64,000 nt of DNA from contig JAFRPY010000020.1 of NCBI GenBank assembly GCA_017428925.1, positions 1 through 64,000 on the forward strand, written 5' to 3'. Shown in pieces: positions 54,428 to 63,612 of this stretch (its first letter is position 1; each line of letters begins with the position of its first letter). This stretch comes from Prevotella sp. (GTDB taxonomy: Bacteria; Bacteroidota; Bacteroidia; Bacteroidales; Bacteroidaceae). The translations under genes and the position numbers were made by a program. The notes beneath the pieces are model-generated. The model did not search any database and was not told the DNA's origin. It worked only from the letters and a program-made list of their open reading frames with translations.

Positions 54428-55519
54428 TCAGTAAGTCTTGATTTCCTGCTGTCCCATCATGGCACGGTAGGAATTGTGGGCGAGGGCGGTGAGTTCGTCT
54501 TCTCCGGGATAGATGAAGATGGGGGCTATCCAGGAAAGGCGCGCCTTCAGACCGTTGCACACATACTCGCTGTGGGAGATGGCACCCGTGAGGATGATGG
54601 CGTCCACGTGGCCGTTGGTGGCAGGTGCAAGCGATGCAAGTCGCCTGGCCGTCTGGTAGATCATGGCATCGAGGATGAGCTTGGCATGCTCGTCGCCGTT
54701 CTTGATGCGTTTCTCCACCTCGCGCACATCGTTTGTTCCCAAATGGGCCGTGAGTCCGCTGTGGCCGTTGATTTTGCGCAGCATTTCCTTCTCGGTGTAT
54801 TGTCCGCTGAAGCACATGTTCACCACATCGACGGGCGACAGCATTCCGGCGCGTGAAGGCGAGAACGGACCGTCGCCGCTCAGCGCGTTGCTGCATTCTA
54901 TGGCACGTCCGTGATGGTGCATGGCAAACGAAATGCCGCTGCCCAGGTGACAGACTATCAGGTCCTGCTCCTCGTATTTCACGCCGTGCTCGTTGCAGTA
55001 GCGCTTGGCAATCTCGCGCTGGTTCAGGGCGTGCCAGATGGTCTGGTGGGGCTTTTCGGGGATGCCCGTGATGCGTGCCACGGGGTCGAGCTCGTCCACC
55101 ACGCCTGGGTCAACGGTGAATGCGCGGCAGGGCTCCTTGCCGTGAGCCTTGCGCACGGACTCCAGTTCGCGTGCGAAACTCAGGGCGATGAGCGAACCGA
55201 GGTTGCATGCGTGGTGGATACGGGGGTGGCGGGTATCCTCAATCACTTTGTCGTTCAATTCATAGACACCGCTTTCGATGGGCTTTATCAGTCCGCCGCG
55301 TCCCACGATGACATCGTAACTGTCGTCGAGCGGGAATCCCTGCTGCTGGAGTTCCTTGACGATTGATTCCTTGCGGTAGTCGAACTCGTCCATGATGAAG
55401 GGGTAGCGGCAGAGTTCGTCGAAAGGGTGATTGATACAGGCGTGCATCACAATGTCTTCATCGATGAATACGCCTATCTTTGTGGAAATCATTCCAGGGT
55501 TGATGGCCAGTATTTTCAT
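54428..55519 (-). CDS. buk: butyrate kinase (acetokinase family)
   Basis: A 363-residue ASKHA-fold kinase. MKILAINPGMISTKIGVF begins with the ATP-binding phosphate loop, FTVDPGVVDELDPVARITG and IVCHLGSGISFAMHHHGRAIE (second phosphate loop) and ILTGAISHSEYV (adenosine-binding) are characteristic of Buk. It converts butyryl- or branched-chain acyl-phosphate and ADP to the acid and ATP. It follows ptb by 24 bp, so the two make the route acyl-CoA to acyl-phosphate to acid plus ATP. Confidence 0.93.
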   Translation of the reverse strand: MKILAINPGMISTKIGVFIDEDIVMHACINHPFDELCRYPFIMDEFDYRKESIVKELQQQGFPLDDSYDVIVGRGGLIKPIESGVYELNDKVIEDTRHPRIHHACNLGSLIALSFARELESVRKAHGKEPCRAFTVDPGVVDELDPVARITGIPEKPHQTIWHALNQREIAKRYCNEHGVKYEEQDLIVCHLGSGISFAMHHHGRAIECSNALSGDGPFSPSRAGMLSPVDVVNMCFSGQYTEKEMLRKINGHSGLTAHLGTNDVREVEKRIKNGDEHAKLILDAMIYQTARRLASLAPATNGHVDAIILTGAISHSEYVCNGLKARLSWIAPIFIYPGEDELTALAHNSYRAMMGQQEIKTY

Positions 55520-55543
55520 AAAGGTGGATTTTTAAGTTACGAA

Positions 55544-56398
55544 TCACCTCTCCACCTGACCGCAAGCCATAGCCAGGGAGTTGTATTTCGTGACCTCGCT
55601 GTCGCTCCGCGAAGTGATACTGATGGGACAGGCGGCCCCTTGCAGTCCTACAGCCACTTCTGCGTCGGTGATAGTGGTGACGGTCTTGTAGAACACGTTG
55701 CCGGCCTGAATGTCGGGCATCATCAGCACATCGCTGTCACCGGCCACTGGCGTGTCGAGTCTCTTGATCAAGGCAGCCTCCTTGTCGATGGCGCATTTCA
55801 GGTCGATGGGACCGCCGATGACGGCTTCTCCGAACAGTCCGTTCCGGCAGTCTTCAATGAGCTGGGCATAGTCCTCGGTGACGGGAAACTTCGGCGAAAT
55901 CTTTTCCGTGCAATGGATGAGTGCCACCTTGGGTTGCGTGATGCCATATACCTTGCAGATATTGACGGCATACCGGATCATCGTACGGCGTTGTTCGAGC
56001 GTAGGGTAAGGGATGACGGCCACGTCGGTGACGAAGAGCAGTTTGTGGTAAGCGGGCAGTTTGATGGCGGAGATATGTGAGATGACGGCTCCCTTGGGCA
56101 GCAGCCCTTCCTCTTTGTTGAGCACGGCCTTCAGCAGCACGTCGGTGTTGACGATTCCCTTCATAATGGCCTGGGCCTCGCCCTGCCTGACCATTCGCAC
56201 GGCCTTGGCCGCCGATTCCTCAACGGTGTCGCAATGCACGTTGGTTACCTTGGCCCATCCCTCTTCTTCGGCCCGGCAGATGGCCCATTGAGAGTGTTCG
56301 TCGTTAGCTTCTACGGCCACCACTCTTACTGGTTCTTTCCCGAGCAGGCTGTCGCGCAGTATTCCGAAATTGCTGATTGTTTTCATAATGTCTTTCAA
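55544..56398 (-). CDS. ptb: phosphate butyryltransferase
   Basis: A 284-residue enzyme of the phosphotransacetylase family. AVRMVRQGEAQAIMKGIVNTDVLLKAVLNKEEGL, LSHISA-like (VISHISAIKLP), FVTDVAVIPYPTLEQ and LVMPDIQAGN-like (LMMPDIQAGNVFYKT) are conserved. It transfers phosphate to butyryl-CoA or branched-chain acyl-CoA. In Bacteroidota ptb-buk pairs often serve amino-acid-derived acyl-CoAs. It has its own promoter (56462-56493). Confidence 0.93.
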   Translation of the reverse strand: MKDIMKTISNFGILRDSLLGKEPVRVVAVEANDEHSQWAICRAEEEGWAKVTNVHCDTVEESAAKAVRMVRQGEAQAIMKGIVNTDVLLKAVLNKEEGLLPKGAVISHISAIKLPAYHKLLFVTDVAVIPYPTLEQRRTMIRYAVNICKVYGITQPKVALIHCTEKISPKFPVTEDYAQLIEDCRNGLFGEAVIGGPIDLKCAIDKEAALIKRLDTPVAGDSDVLMMPDIQAGNVFYKTVTTITDAEVAVGLQGAACPISITSRSDSEVTKYNSLAMACGQVER

Positions 56399-56461
56399 TC
56401 TGATGAGTTTGTTCTGAATCCAGTCTGTTGATGGCGTGTCTGACTGTCTTCTTTACGAATG

Positions 56462-56493
56462 CAAAGATACAAAATAAAATGGAAACCTCCAAA
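56462..56493 (-). promoter_or_regulatory. ptb-buk promoter
   Basis: Reverse-strand TTTG (56490-56493), 20-bp spacer, TATCTTTG (56462-56469), about 63 bp upstream of the start. Confidence 0.75.
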
Positions 56494-56497
56494 TATA

Positions 56498-56702
56498 TTT
56501 TAAAAGTATATAAATATATTAATTATGTATAAATATGGCATGTATAAATATAGCATGGAATTTTGGTACAGGAGTATAGCAACGTAACAATTGACTATTT
56601 TCAAATTGTCATGAATTTTATTCTTAGCGCAAGTCAACGGGCTGCCGGAGGCCTTCCGCTGAGTGGAAACATCGCTTCCACTGAGTGAAAAGGACGCTTT
56701 TT
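56498..56702. other. gene-free AT-rich stretch with a tandem repeat and palindromic motifs
   Basis: A 15-bp unit, ATGTATAAATATGGC, is tandemly repeated at 56525-56539 and 56540-56554 with one change. Further on GGAGGCCTTCC (near 56646) and the pair CTGAGTGGAA / TTCCACTGAG (about 56660-56686) are palindromic. No gene, RNA or clear promoter is visible. It lies between ptb and the panE remnant. Confidence 0.5.
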
Positions 56703-57036
56703 CTAATCGCCGATATGCGCCTCAAGGAATCTTAGCTGCTGCTCGAGCATTTCTAAGCGTTACATTTCGAAACCGGCCTTGCAGGCCTCGCTGATTCCGC
56801 GTGTGTAGAGATACGGGATTTCCATCGGGCGGTGGGTGTCGAAGTCGAGTTTTATACTGGGTTTATAAGGCATCATGGCATCGGTAACGCGGAGCATCTC
56901 TTCAACAAAAGCATCGTCGCCTCCACTTATGGTCAAAGTCGGTATGCAGGAGGAAGTGTACTTCGTTGCCTGCCTGACAGAGTCGGCCACCGTAGAATCC
57001 TCCGATGGCTCCCGTTCCGATAATGGCGTATCTCAT
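56703..57036 (-). pseudogene. 2-dehydropantoate 2-reductase (PanE/ApbA) remnant
   Basis: The reading frame begins MRYAIIGTGAIGGFYGG, the NADP-binding GxGxxG of PanE-type reductases, continues to EVHFLLHTDFDH and breaks. The next frame supplies the end of such a protein: GGDDAFVEEMLRVTDAMMPY, KLDFDTHRPMEI and GISEACKAGFEM. About 180 residues of the middle are deleted, the junction shifts the frame, and a TAA follows GFEM, after which RLEMLEQQLRFLEA continues as expected. The pseudogene overlaps the stop of the GlsB-like gene. The remnant cannot encode an active enzyme. Confidence 0.85.
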
Positions 57037-57278
57037 TATTTCTTGCCCTTTAAGAGTGATGCAATCCAGAGGATGATGACGGCACCAACCACGCCGGTGA
57101 TGGTTTCACCGATGAACGTCGGCTCGACGTTGATGCCCAGCTTTGGGAACAGCCATCCGCCGAGTGCTCCGCCGAAAAGGCCGAGAATGAGGTTCCACAC
57201 GCATCCTGCACCTTCGCCTCTCATCAGCCTGTTGGCGATGAATCCAGCGAGTATACCTACGATAATTGCTCCAATCAT
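57036..57278 (-). CDS. GlsB/YeaQ/YmgE-family small membrane protein
   Basis: An 80-residue membrane protein with three hydrophobic helices (AIIVGILAGFIAN, LILGLFGGALGGWLF, GVVGAVIILWIASLL) and the RGEGAGCVWNLILGLFGG motif of transglycosylase-associated/GlsB proteins, which are induced by stress. The stop codon overlaps the start of the panE remnant (TAATG), which suggests that they were once in one operon. Confidence 0.85.
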   Translation of the reverse strand: MIGAIIVGILAGFIANRLMRGEGAGCVWNLILGLFGGALGGWLFPKLGINVEPTFIGETITGVVGAVIILWIASLLKGKK

Positions 57279-57313
57279 AATGGTTTGTTTTTTTATGGTT
57301 GATGATTTGGGCG

Positions 57314-57344
57314 CAAAGTTACAACAAAGCGAGCGAACGGCAAA
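57314..57344 (-). promoter_or_regulatory. promoter of the GlsB-like gene
   Basis: Reverse-strand TTTG (57341-57344), 19-bp spacer, TAACTTTG (57314-57321), 35 bp upstream of the start. Confidence 0.7.
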
Positions 57345-57388
57345 ACAAATTGTATTTTTATTTCACGACGGGCTATAGAATTTGCAGT

Positions 57389-59818
57389 TTATAGAATTTG
57401 CAGTCCAACCTGATAGACCACAGCCGAGACTACCCATGCCAGTACGGTGGTGTAGATAGCCGCTAAGAGTGCCCAGCGCCATGAACCCGTCTCGCCCTTG
57501 ATGGCGGCGATGGTGGCGATGCAGGGGAAGTAGATGAGCACGAAGAGCAGGAAGGCAAAGGCGATGAGCGGCGTGATGCCGTCGGCCTGCATCTTCTGCC
57601 GCAGGTTGGTGTAGCGATCGTCGGAAACATTCTCTCCGTCGTCGGAACCCACTTCCTCGTCGTTGGCATAGAGCACTCCCATGGTGGAGGCTACGATTTC
57701 CTTGGCTCCCACACCGGCAATGAGCGAAACGTCGAGCTTCCAGTCGAATCCCTGCGGACGTAACACGGGCTCGATGGTCTTTCCGATGCGCCCGATGTAG
57801 CTCTGCTCCTGCTGTTCCTGGACGTTGAGGGCATCGTTGTGGGGGAAGTAGCCCAACGCCCATACGATGATGGATGCGACGAGGATGATGCCGCCCATCT
57901 TCTTGAGATACTGCTTGCCTTTCTCCCATGTGTGGCGGGCAATGGCCTTGGCCGTGGGGAAGCGGTAGGGAGGGAGTTCCATGACGAATGGGGTGTCTTC
58001 GCCCTTGATGACGTAGCGGCTGAAAATCTTGCTCATGACGACGGCCAGCAGGATGCCGATGGCATAGAGCAGCACCATGATGGGCGTCTGGTAGCGGGCG
58101 GCGAAGAAGGTGCCCACGATGGTGATATAGATTGGCAGACGGGCCGAGCAGCTCATTAGGGGGAGTATCATCATGGTGATGAGACGCGAGCGGCGGCTCT
58201 CGATGGTGCGTGTGGCCATGACGGCAGGCACGTTGCATCCGAAGCCCATGATAAGCGGTATGAACGACTTTCCGTGAATGCCCATTGAGTGCATGAGCCT
58301 GTCCATGATGAAGGCGGCTCGCGACATGTAGCCGGAGTCTTCCATGAACGAGATGAACGTGTAGAGGATGAGTATCTGGGGCAGGAAGACGATGACTGAA
58401 CCCACGCCTGCCACGGCTCCGTCGACAATCATTGCGCGCAGGGGACCTTCAGGAAGCAGGTCATTAAGCTTATCGGAAAGCCATCCCACGCCGCTGTCAA
58501 TCCAGTCCATGGGGTATTGTCCGAGGGAGAACGTCACCCAGAACATAACGAAGATGAACAGGAAGAAGAGCGGGAATCCCAGCCATCGGTGGGTGATGAA
58601 GCGGTCCAGTCGGTGGGTGATGCGGTAGGTGTCGTCGCGTTTTCCCTCCTTGTAGCCAATCTCCTCGAGTGCTCCGTGGATGAAACCATACTTGGCGTCC
58701 ATGATGGCGGTCTCGGAGTCGGTATTCATTTCTTCTTCTATTCGGCGGCCAGTATTGTCGCGGTGGCGGATAATCTCTTCGTGGTCGGGTAGCGTGGCAA
58801 TGATTTTCTCAGTCTCGGAATCGTGCTCGAGCAGCTTGATGGCGAGGTATCGGGTGGAGAACTGGCGGCGGAGTTCACGGTTCTGCTTCAGGTGTTCCTG
58901 CATGTCGCTGATACCGTGCTCAATCTCGTGGCCGTGGTTGATGTGGATGTGGCGGATGGGATGGCGAGTGAAGCGTCCTTCGTAGACCTGAATGACGGTG
59001 TTGAAGAGTTCATCAACGCCACGCCCGTTCTTGAACACCGTGGGTACCATAGGAAATCCCAGCAGTTGGCCAAGCTTGTTGCAGTCGAGCTGGTCGCCGC
59101 GTGTCTCGGCCTCGTCGAACATGTTGAGCGCCCCCACGATGCGGAGGTTCATGTCGATGAGCTGTGTGGTTAGGTAAAGGTTGCGCTCGAGGTTGCTGGT
59201 GTCGATGACATTGATGATGATATCGGGAGTATGTTCGACAATCTGCTTACGCACATATAATTCTTCGGGCGAGTAGGCTGAGAGCGAGTAGGTGCCGGGG
59301 AGGTCGACCAGATGGAACGTATAGCCCTTGAACTCGGCTACGCCCTCTTTGGCATCAACGGTCACACCACTATAGTTACCCACGCGCTCGTGAGCACCCG
59401 AGGCAAAGTTGAAAAGCGATGTTTTGCCGCAGTTGGGGTTGCCGATGAGTGCCACGTTGATTTCACGTCGACGGCGAAGGGCCTCGCGCTTGGCCTCTAT
59501 GCTGGCGGAAAGGGTAAGTTCATCGTCGTCGGTCTCCAATGTGTCCAAATGGGGATTGATGGACTGCTGGGCGACGTTTTGGTAGTTGCCCTTTTTCGCC
59601 TCTACCACCTCGATTTGTTGAGCCTCGCTATGACGGAGTGACACTTCGTAGCCCATGATACGATATTTCACGGGGTCCTGAAGCGGAGCGTTGCTGAGTG
59701 ACTTCACCTTTTTGCCCTTGATGAATCCCATCTCAATGATGCGTTTTCGGAATCCTCCGTGGCCGGCAACTTTCACGATGATAGCGCTTTGCCCGGTTTT
59801 AAGTTCTGAGAGTTTCAT
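57389..59818 (-). CDS. feoAB: FeoA-FeoB fusion, ferrous iron transporter
   Basis: About 809 residues. Start MKLSELKTGQ (59818) is chosen because an upstream ATG (59842) lies inside the -7 box. FeoA SH3-like domain about 1-75; GTPase domain from about 125 with GNPNCGKTSLFN (G1), VDLPGTYSLSAYS (G3) and GALNMFDEAE (NxxD, G4). The membrane part holds two Gate/FeoB_C segments (GSVIVFLPQILILYTFISFMEDSGYMSRAAF, and FGCNVPAVMATR with the conserved Cys). It imports Fe2+ across the inner membrane driven by GTP. Fusion of FeoA to FeoB is common in Bacteroidota. Confidence 0.95.
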   Translation of the reverse strand: MKLSELKTGQSAIIVKVAGHGGFRKRIIEMGFIKGKKVKSLSNAPLQDPVKYRIMGYEVSLRHSEAQQIEVVEAKKGNYQNVAQQSINPHLDTLETDDDELTLSASIEAKREALRRRREINVALIGNPNCGKTSLFNFASGAHERVGNYSGVTVDAKEGVAEFKGYTFHLVDLPGTYSLSAYSPEELYVRKQIVEHTPDIIINVIDTSNLERNLYLTTQLIDMNLRIVGALNMFDEAETRGDQLDCNKLGQLLGFPMVPTVFKNGRGVDELFNTVIQVYEGRFTRHPIRHIHINHGHEIEHGISDMQEHLKQNRELRRQFSTRYLAIKLLEHDSETEKIIATLPDHEEIIRHRDNTGRRIEEEMNTDSETAIMDAKYGFIHGALEEIGYKEGKRDDTYRITHRLDRFITHRWLGFPLFFLFIFVMFWVTFSLGQYPMDWIDSGVGWLSDKLNDLLPEGPLRAMIVDGAVAGVGSVIVFLPQILILYTFISFMEDSGYMSRAAFIMDRLMHSMGIHGKSFIPLIMGFGCNVPAVMATRTIESRRSRLITMMILPLMSCSARLPIYITIVGTFFAARYQTPIMVLLYAIGILLAVVMSKIFSRYVIKGEDTPFVMELPPYRFPTAKAIARHTWEKGKQYLKKMGGIILVASIIVWALGYFPHNDALNVQEQQEQSYIGRIGKTIEPVLRPQGFDWKLDVSLIAGVGAKEIVASTMGVLYANDEEVGSDDGENVSDDRYTNLRQKMQADGITPLIAFAFLLFVLIYFPCIATIAAIKGETGSWRWALLAAIYTTVLAWVVSAVVYQVGLQIL

Positions 59819-59839
59819 TACATTATCGTTTTCTGATTG

Positions 59840-59847
59840 CAAAGATA
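59840..59847 (-). promoter_or_regulatory. -7 box of feoAB
   Basis: Reverse-strand TATCTTTG, 22 bp upstream of the chosen start. It overlaps an alternative ATG at 59842, which therefore cannot be translated from this transcript. A Fur-like site is not obvious. Confidence 0.65.
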
Positions 59848-59958
59848 CTATTTTTTTTCGTGCAACCCAGTTGCAAGTGGCGAAAATACCTACTATTGAG
59901 TATGTTGGAAGTAAAAAAAGTTAAATAATACCCTCTGGAAACAAAAAATCAGCTTCAG

Positions 59959-59992
59959 TTTGCCGCTTTTCATAGAAAAGTTAGTACTTTTG
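59959..59992 (+). promoter_or_regulatory. rpsP promoter
   Basis: TTTG at 59959-59962 and TACTTTTG at 59985-59992, with a slightly long spacer of 22 bp. About 60 bp of leader follow before rpsP. The 59848-59958 stretch shows no gene. Confidence 0.6.
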
Positions 59993-60052
59993 CACCGCTT
60001 TTACGAGATAGGAGCATAAAATTCAAACCTCATTTAAAATTTTACAACAAAA

Positions 60053-60610
60053 ATGGCAACAAAAATCAGATTGCAGCGCGGTGGCCGTAAGGGCTATGCA
60101 GTTTATCGCATCGTTATCGCCGACGCTCGCGCACCACGTGATGGTAAATTTACTGAGAAGATTGGTACTTACAACCCTAACACCAATCCCGCCACAGTAG
60201 ATTTGAATTTCGACCGTGCACTTTACTGGGTAGAAACAGGTGCACAGCCCACAGACACAGTTCGTAACATCCTCAAGAATGAGGGCGTTTACCTGATGAA
60301 GCATCTCCGCGGAGGTGTGAAGAAGGGTGCCTTCGACGAGGCTGCCGCTCAGAAAAAGTTCGATGCCTGGAAAGCTGATAAGCAGAAAGGATTCGATGCT
60401 GTAGCAGCAGATGTAGCCAAGGCTAAGAAGGAAGCCGTGGCCAAGGAACTGGAGGCTGAGAAGAAAGTGAATGAAGCTATTGCCAAGAAGGTGGCCGAGA
60501 AGAAGGCTGCAGCTGCTGCCGCAAAGGCTGAGGCCGAGGCTGCAAAGGCTGCTGAGGAAGCTGCCGCTGAGGCTGCTGAGGCTCCCGCAGAAACTCCTGC
60601 AGAGGCTTAA
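60053..60610 (+). CDS. rpsP: 30S ribosomal protein S16 with long acidic/basic tail
   Basis: A 185-residue protein. Residues 1-80 are standard S16: [34 protein letters not shown] and [20 protein letters not shown]. The other 100 residues are an Ala/Lys/Glu-rich helix ([19 protein letters not shown]), more than twice the usual length of S16 (about 80-90), as is common in Bacteroidota. It stands alone, without rimM or trmD. Confidence 0.95.
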   Translation: MATKIRLQRGGRKGYAVYRIVIADARAPRDGKFTEKIGTYNPNTNPATVDLNFDRALYWVETGAQPTDTVRNILKNEGVYLMKHLRGGVKKGAFDEAAAQKKFDAWKADKQKGFDAVAADVAKAKKEAVAKELEAEKKVNEAIAKKVAEKKAAAAAAKAEAEAAKAAEEAAAEAAEAPAETPAEA

Positions 60611-60639
60611 TCGCTTTTTCTTGGAAGAGAAAACTAAAG

Positions 60640-60663
60640 GGGCTGCATCTTATGGTGCAGCCC
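60640..60663 (+). terminator. rpsP terminator
   Basis: GGGCTGCA (60640-60647) pairs with TGCAGCCC (60656-60663) across an 8-base loop, followed by TCATTGTTTTA. The next gene is on the reverse strand and ends at 60680. Confidence 0.75.
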
Positions 60664-60679
60664 TCATTGTTTTATGACG

Positions 60680-61768
60680 TCAGCGTGAGTTCCAGAAATC
60701 TAGGTAACGCTGTGCCACCTTCAGGTAGTCGTGGTGGCGGTTGATGTATTCGATGCTCTGCTGCCTGAGCTGGGGTATCCTCTCGGGATGCAGGACAAGC
60801 TGTTCCATTTCTTTAATGACACTCTCTTTCGTGGGCTCCACGTTGATGATTGGGCGTAGTTCCGTCTCGTTGATAATCTGATAGTTCTCGGGTTCTCCGC
60901 CGCCGATGCAGATGATGCCTTTTTTCAGGGCTTCCAGGGAATTCATGGAAGGTGTGTAAGCATACAGCTGGTCGAGAATGGCATCGGAGGTATCCATCAT
61001 CAGCGTGTATTTGCTGAAAGGAACACTCTCGGCGATGACGAGTTCCATGTGCTCGGGGTATCGCCGTAAGACTTCTTGAGCAGCTTCGAGCATGATGTCG
61101 GTTCCCTTGTAGGCCGAGCGCTCGCGGTTGATGCCGATGAAGATACGCACCTTCTGATGGTTGTCGGTAGCGATATTGGTTGCCGGCTTGATGGGGAATG
61201 GAATGTACGTGGTCTTTTCGGGGAAGTTAGGCTCGTAGCAAGTCCAGTATTCGTAGAGTCCGGCAATGATGCCGTCGCAGTCGTCGGCAATGAGGCGGTT
61301 CAGACGTTCTTTTTCGGTTCCTAACCAGTCTTCCTGCTCTTTTACGGCCTCGGGATTTGTCCGCAGTTGGCTGCCGATATTGAAGTCGCTGTATCGCAGG
61401 TGCTTGCGCGTGGTGCACTCGTTCACCCAATAGTAGTCCATGCCGAAGGCGCCGAGGAACATTTTCTTGTTGTGTTTCCTCAGGTATCGGTAGATGGGGC
61501 TGAGGCGCTGGGCTTTGAGCTCGAGGAACATGGGATTGATGAGCTGCACTACGTCGTAATTGCGGAATCGGGGCAACAATGATGCAACCTTTGCCATCAG
61601 ACGAATGCCTCCCCAGTGGTTAGGAGTCCTGGCAAGGTCGATATCGCGGGGATAGTCTTTCCAGAAGTCGCCGTTGCTGGCTACAGTCACTTTATGCCCA
61701 AGGGCACGGAGTCCCTCGGCCAGTGTAGCGTGAACGTTGCTGTATTCTCCTAAAAGAAGGATTCTCAT
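60680..61768 (-). CDS. glycosyltransferase, GT4-like family
   Basis: A 362-residue GT-B protein. MRILLLGEYSNVHATLAEGL and LGHKVTVASNGD form the N-terminal half, and FIGINRERSAYKGTDIML and YTPSMNSLEALKKGIICIGGG (E-x7 region) the nucleotide-sugar-binding half. It lies 9 bp after the GT2 gene at 61778 in a three-gene reverse-strand operon. Part of a second surface polysaccharide locus that continues beyond the window; sugar unknown. Confidence 0.85.
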   Translation of the reverse strand: MRILLLGEYSNVHATLAEGLRALGHKVTVASNGDFWKDYPRDIDLARTPNHWGGIRLMAKVASLLPRFRNYDVVQLINPMFLELKAQRLSPIYRYLRKHNKKMFLGAFGMDYYWVNECTTRKHLRYSDFNIGSQLRTNPEAVKEQEDWLGTEKERLNRLIADDCDGIIAGLYEYWTCYEPNFPEKTTYIPFPIKPATNIATDNHQKVRIFIGINRERSAYKGTDIMLEAAQEVLRRYPEHMELVIAESVPFSKYTLMMDTSDAILDQLYAYTPSMNSLEALKKGIICIGGGEPENYQIINETELRPIINVEPTKESVIKEMEQLVLHPERIPQLRQQSIEYINRHHDYLKVAQRYLDFWNSR

Positions 61769-61777
61769 TGCAGTTTT

Positions 61778-62761
61778 CTACGGCTGGTGGTTGATGATGG
61801 GGAGCGTGCGGAGCAGGATTTTGCGTCCTGTCTTTGAATTGATCATTTTGGAGAAATACTTGTATTTTTGCGTATAATCCCGTTGGGGCAATGGGAAGAG
61901 TCCCTGCTTGGTAAGCCTTTCGAGACGTTCATTGAGCTGGCGCTCGGAACGTGTCAGCATGATAGTGTTGTAGAGGTAGTCCATACTGAGTTGTGCTACT
62001 CGTCGATGGAGAGCATTTCGCTCGGAGGAGGGCAGGGTATTGGCAAGATGGTCGAGATAGAAAATCACATGCTCGGTGTCGTTGAGTCGCTTGATAAGTG
62101 AGCGGGTAGAGGTGCGGTTGGTTACGGAGTCCTGACGCTCACGATAGTAATAAGCGCATGTGTCGGTAGAATAGACCTTGTCGGCACGAAGTATGAGCTG
62201 CGGTGTAAACTCCTCATCCTCACCATATTCAATACCTTCAGTAAAGCGAAGGTCTACTAGAGTTTTTTTGCGGAAAACGTATGAGCAGACGGAGGCTTTC
62301 AGGTTGTTGTTGTGCATGTACTCGCTGCCTGACACTGGACCGTCGAAGAGATATGGAGTATCAACCTCGGTGCCTTCCTTCGTGAAGTTGAAAAGCACGA
62401 TGTCAGGGTTTTTTGTCCTCACGATGTCAAGACTATGCTCATAGCCCGAAGTGATGACGCAGTCGTCGGCATCGACAAACTGGAGGTATTTCCCCGAGCT
62501 TAGGGTGATGCCCTTGTTCCGTGCGACACACACACCACTGTTTTTCTGGCGCAGATAAATAATATTGTCACGATACTCGACGAGCTCGTTGAGGGGACTT
62601 TCGTCGGAGCCGTCGTCTATCAACAGAATTTCCCGTTCTTCACTGGAGAGTGAAAGCGAGAGGATGCTGTCGAGACATTCACGAAGCAAACTGAGCGGCT
62701 CGTTGTAGTAAGTTACGATGAAACTCACTAATGGCCTTTGAGTATTTTGTGCATCTTGCAT
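61778..62761 (-). CDS. glycosyltransferase, GT2 family
   Basis: A 327-residue GT-A enzyme. VSFIVTYYNEPLSLLRECLDS, EILLIDDGSDESPLNEL, VARNKGITLSSGKYLQFVDADDCVI (DADD metal site) and GEDEEFTPQLI (ED base) are plain. The C-terminal third is helical. The start overlaps the next upstream gene by 34 bp, a long overlap that may couple translation. Confidence 0.87.
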   Translation of the reverse strand: MQDAQNTQRPLVSFIVTYYNEPLSLLRECLDSILSLSLSSEEREILLIDDGSDESPLNELVEYRDNIIYLRQKNSGVCVARNKGITLSSGKYLQFVDADDCVITSGYEHSLDIVRTKNPDIVLFNFTKEGTEVDTPYLFDGPVSGSEYMHNNNLKASVCSYVFRKKTLVDLRFTEGIEYGEDEEFTPQLILRADKVYSTDTCAYYYRERQDSVTNRTSTRSLIKRLNDTEHVIFYLDHLANTLPSSERNALHRRVAQLSMDYLYNTIMLTRSERQLNERLERLTKQGLFPLPQRDYTQKYKYFSKMINSKTGRKILLRTLPIINHQP

Positions 62762-63594
62762 AGTCTGTTGATACCTAAGTGTTTGTATATAAGTAACTTA
62801 ATCTTGTCAGTTAAACTGCATTTTCCATTGATGGGAAGTCCGTCGGGGAGCAACACTTTTCCCGTGTGGCGGTACACATCAAGCTGAATGTTGAGCAGAT
62901 GGATGAGTGGGGTGGGGAAAGGACTGCTCAGATGAGCTTCGAGGAGCGAGGTCAGTTCGTTTCCCTTGGCTTTTGCCGTAATGCCCGAGGGATTGTCACG
63001 GTAGTAATAGAGTCCGCGGTTAGTGGTAGCCACCGTGTTCGCCTTTTGAAGCAGTTGGGGAAGTGTCCATACGTCTTCGAACACCTTGCCCTCAGGGAAA
63101 GTCACATCCTTGAACAATGAGGTGCGGTAGACTTTGTTCCAGGCATAGGTGTGCTCGAAGGCACGGGTTTGTTTCCAATAGTCTATAGCGTTGTCGTACA
63201 CCTTTTCGTCCAGTTGCAGACGGATGCTGTTCTTGATGTCGGCTGGATATTCTAGAAGGTCGATGTCGGGGTTTTCGTTGAGGAAATCTATCAATGGACG
63301 GATGGTTTCGCGCTCAAGCCAGTCATCGCTGTCGACAAAGGTGATGAATTCTCCTTTTGCCTCCCTGATGCCTGTGTTGCGTGCAGCACTAAGTCCTCCG
63401 TTCTGCTGGTGAATAGTGCGGATGTTTGAATGCTCTTGCTGTAATTTGTCGCATATCTGAGGACACTTGTCGGGTGATGCATCATCAACGAGGATAATTT
63501 CCATATCCTCGAATTCCTGTTGCAATACGCTTCCGACACATTGCTCCAATGTCTGTTCCACCTGATAAACGGGAATGATGACGCTCAGTTTCAT
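62728..63594 (-). CDS. glycosyltransferase, GT2 family
   Basis: About 288 residues. Two in-frame starts exist because the first 15 bp of the gene are tandemly duplicated (ATGAAACTGAGCGTC twice); MKLSVIIPVYQ (63594) is chosen, since the outer ATG (63609) is 3 bp from a -7 box. LSVIIPVYQVEQTLEQCVGS, IILVDDASPDKCPQIC, RNTGIREAKGEFITFVDSDDWL and FEDVWTLPQLL (ED base) are GT2. First gene of the reverse-strand operon with the genes at 61778 and 60680. Confidence 0.87.
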   Translation of the reverse strand: MKLSVIIPVYQVEQTLEQCVGSVLQQEFEDMEIILVDDASPDKCPQICDKLQQEHSNIRTIHQQNGGLSAARNTGIREAKGEFITFVDSDDWLERETIRPLIDFLNENPDIDLLEYPADIKNSIRLQLDEKVYDNAIDYWKQTRAFEHTYAWNKVYRTSLFKDVTFPEGKVFEDVWTLPQLLQKANTVATTNRGLYYYRDNPSGITAKAKGNELTSLLEAHLSSPFPTPLIHLLNIQLDVYRHTGKVLLPDGLPINGKCSLTDKIKLLIYKHLGINRLCKMHKILKGH

Positions 63595-63612
63595 GACGCT
63601 CAGTTTCATGTG

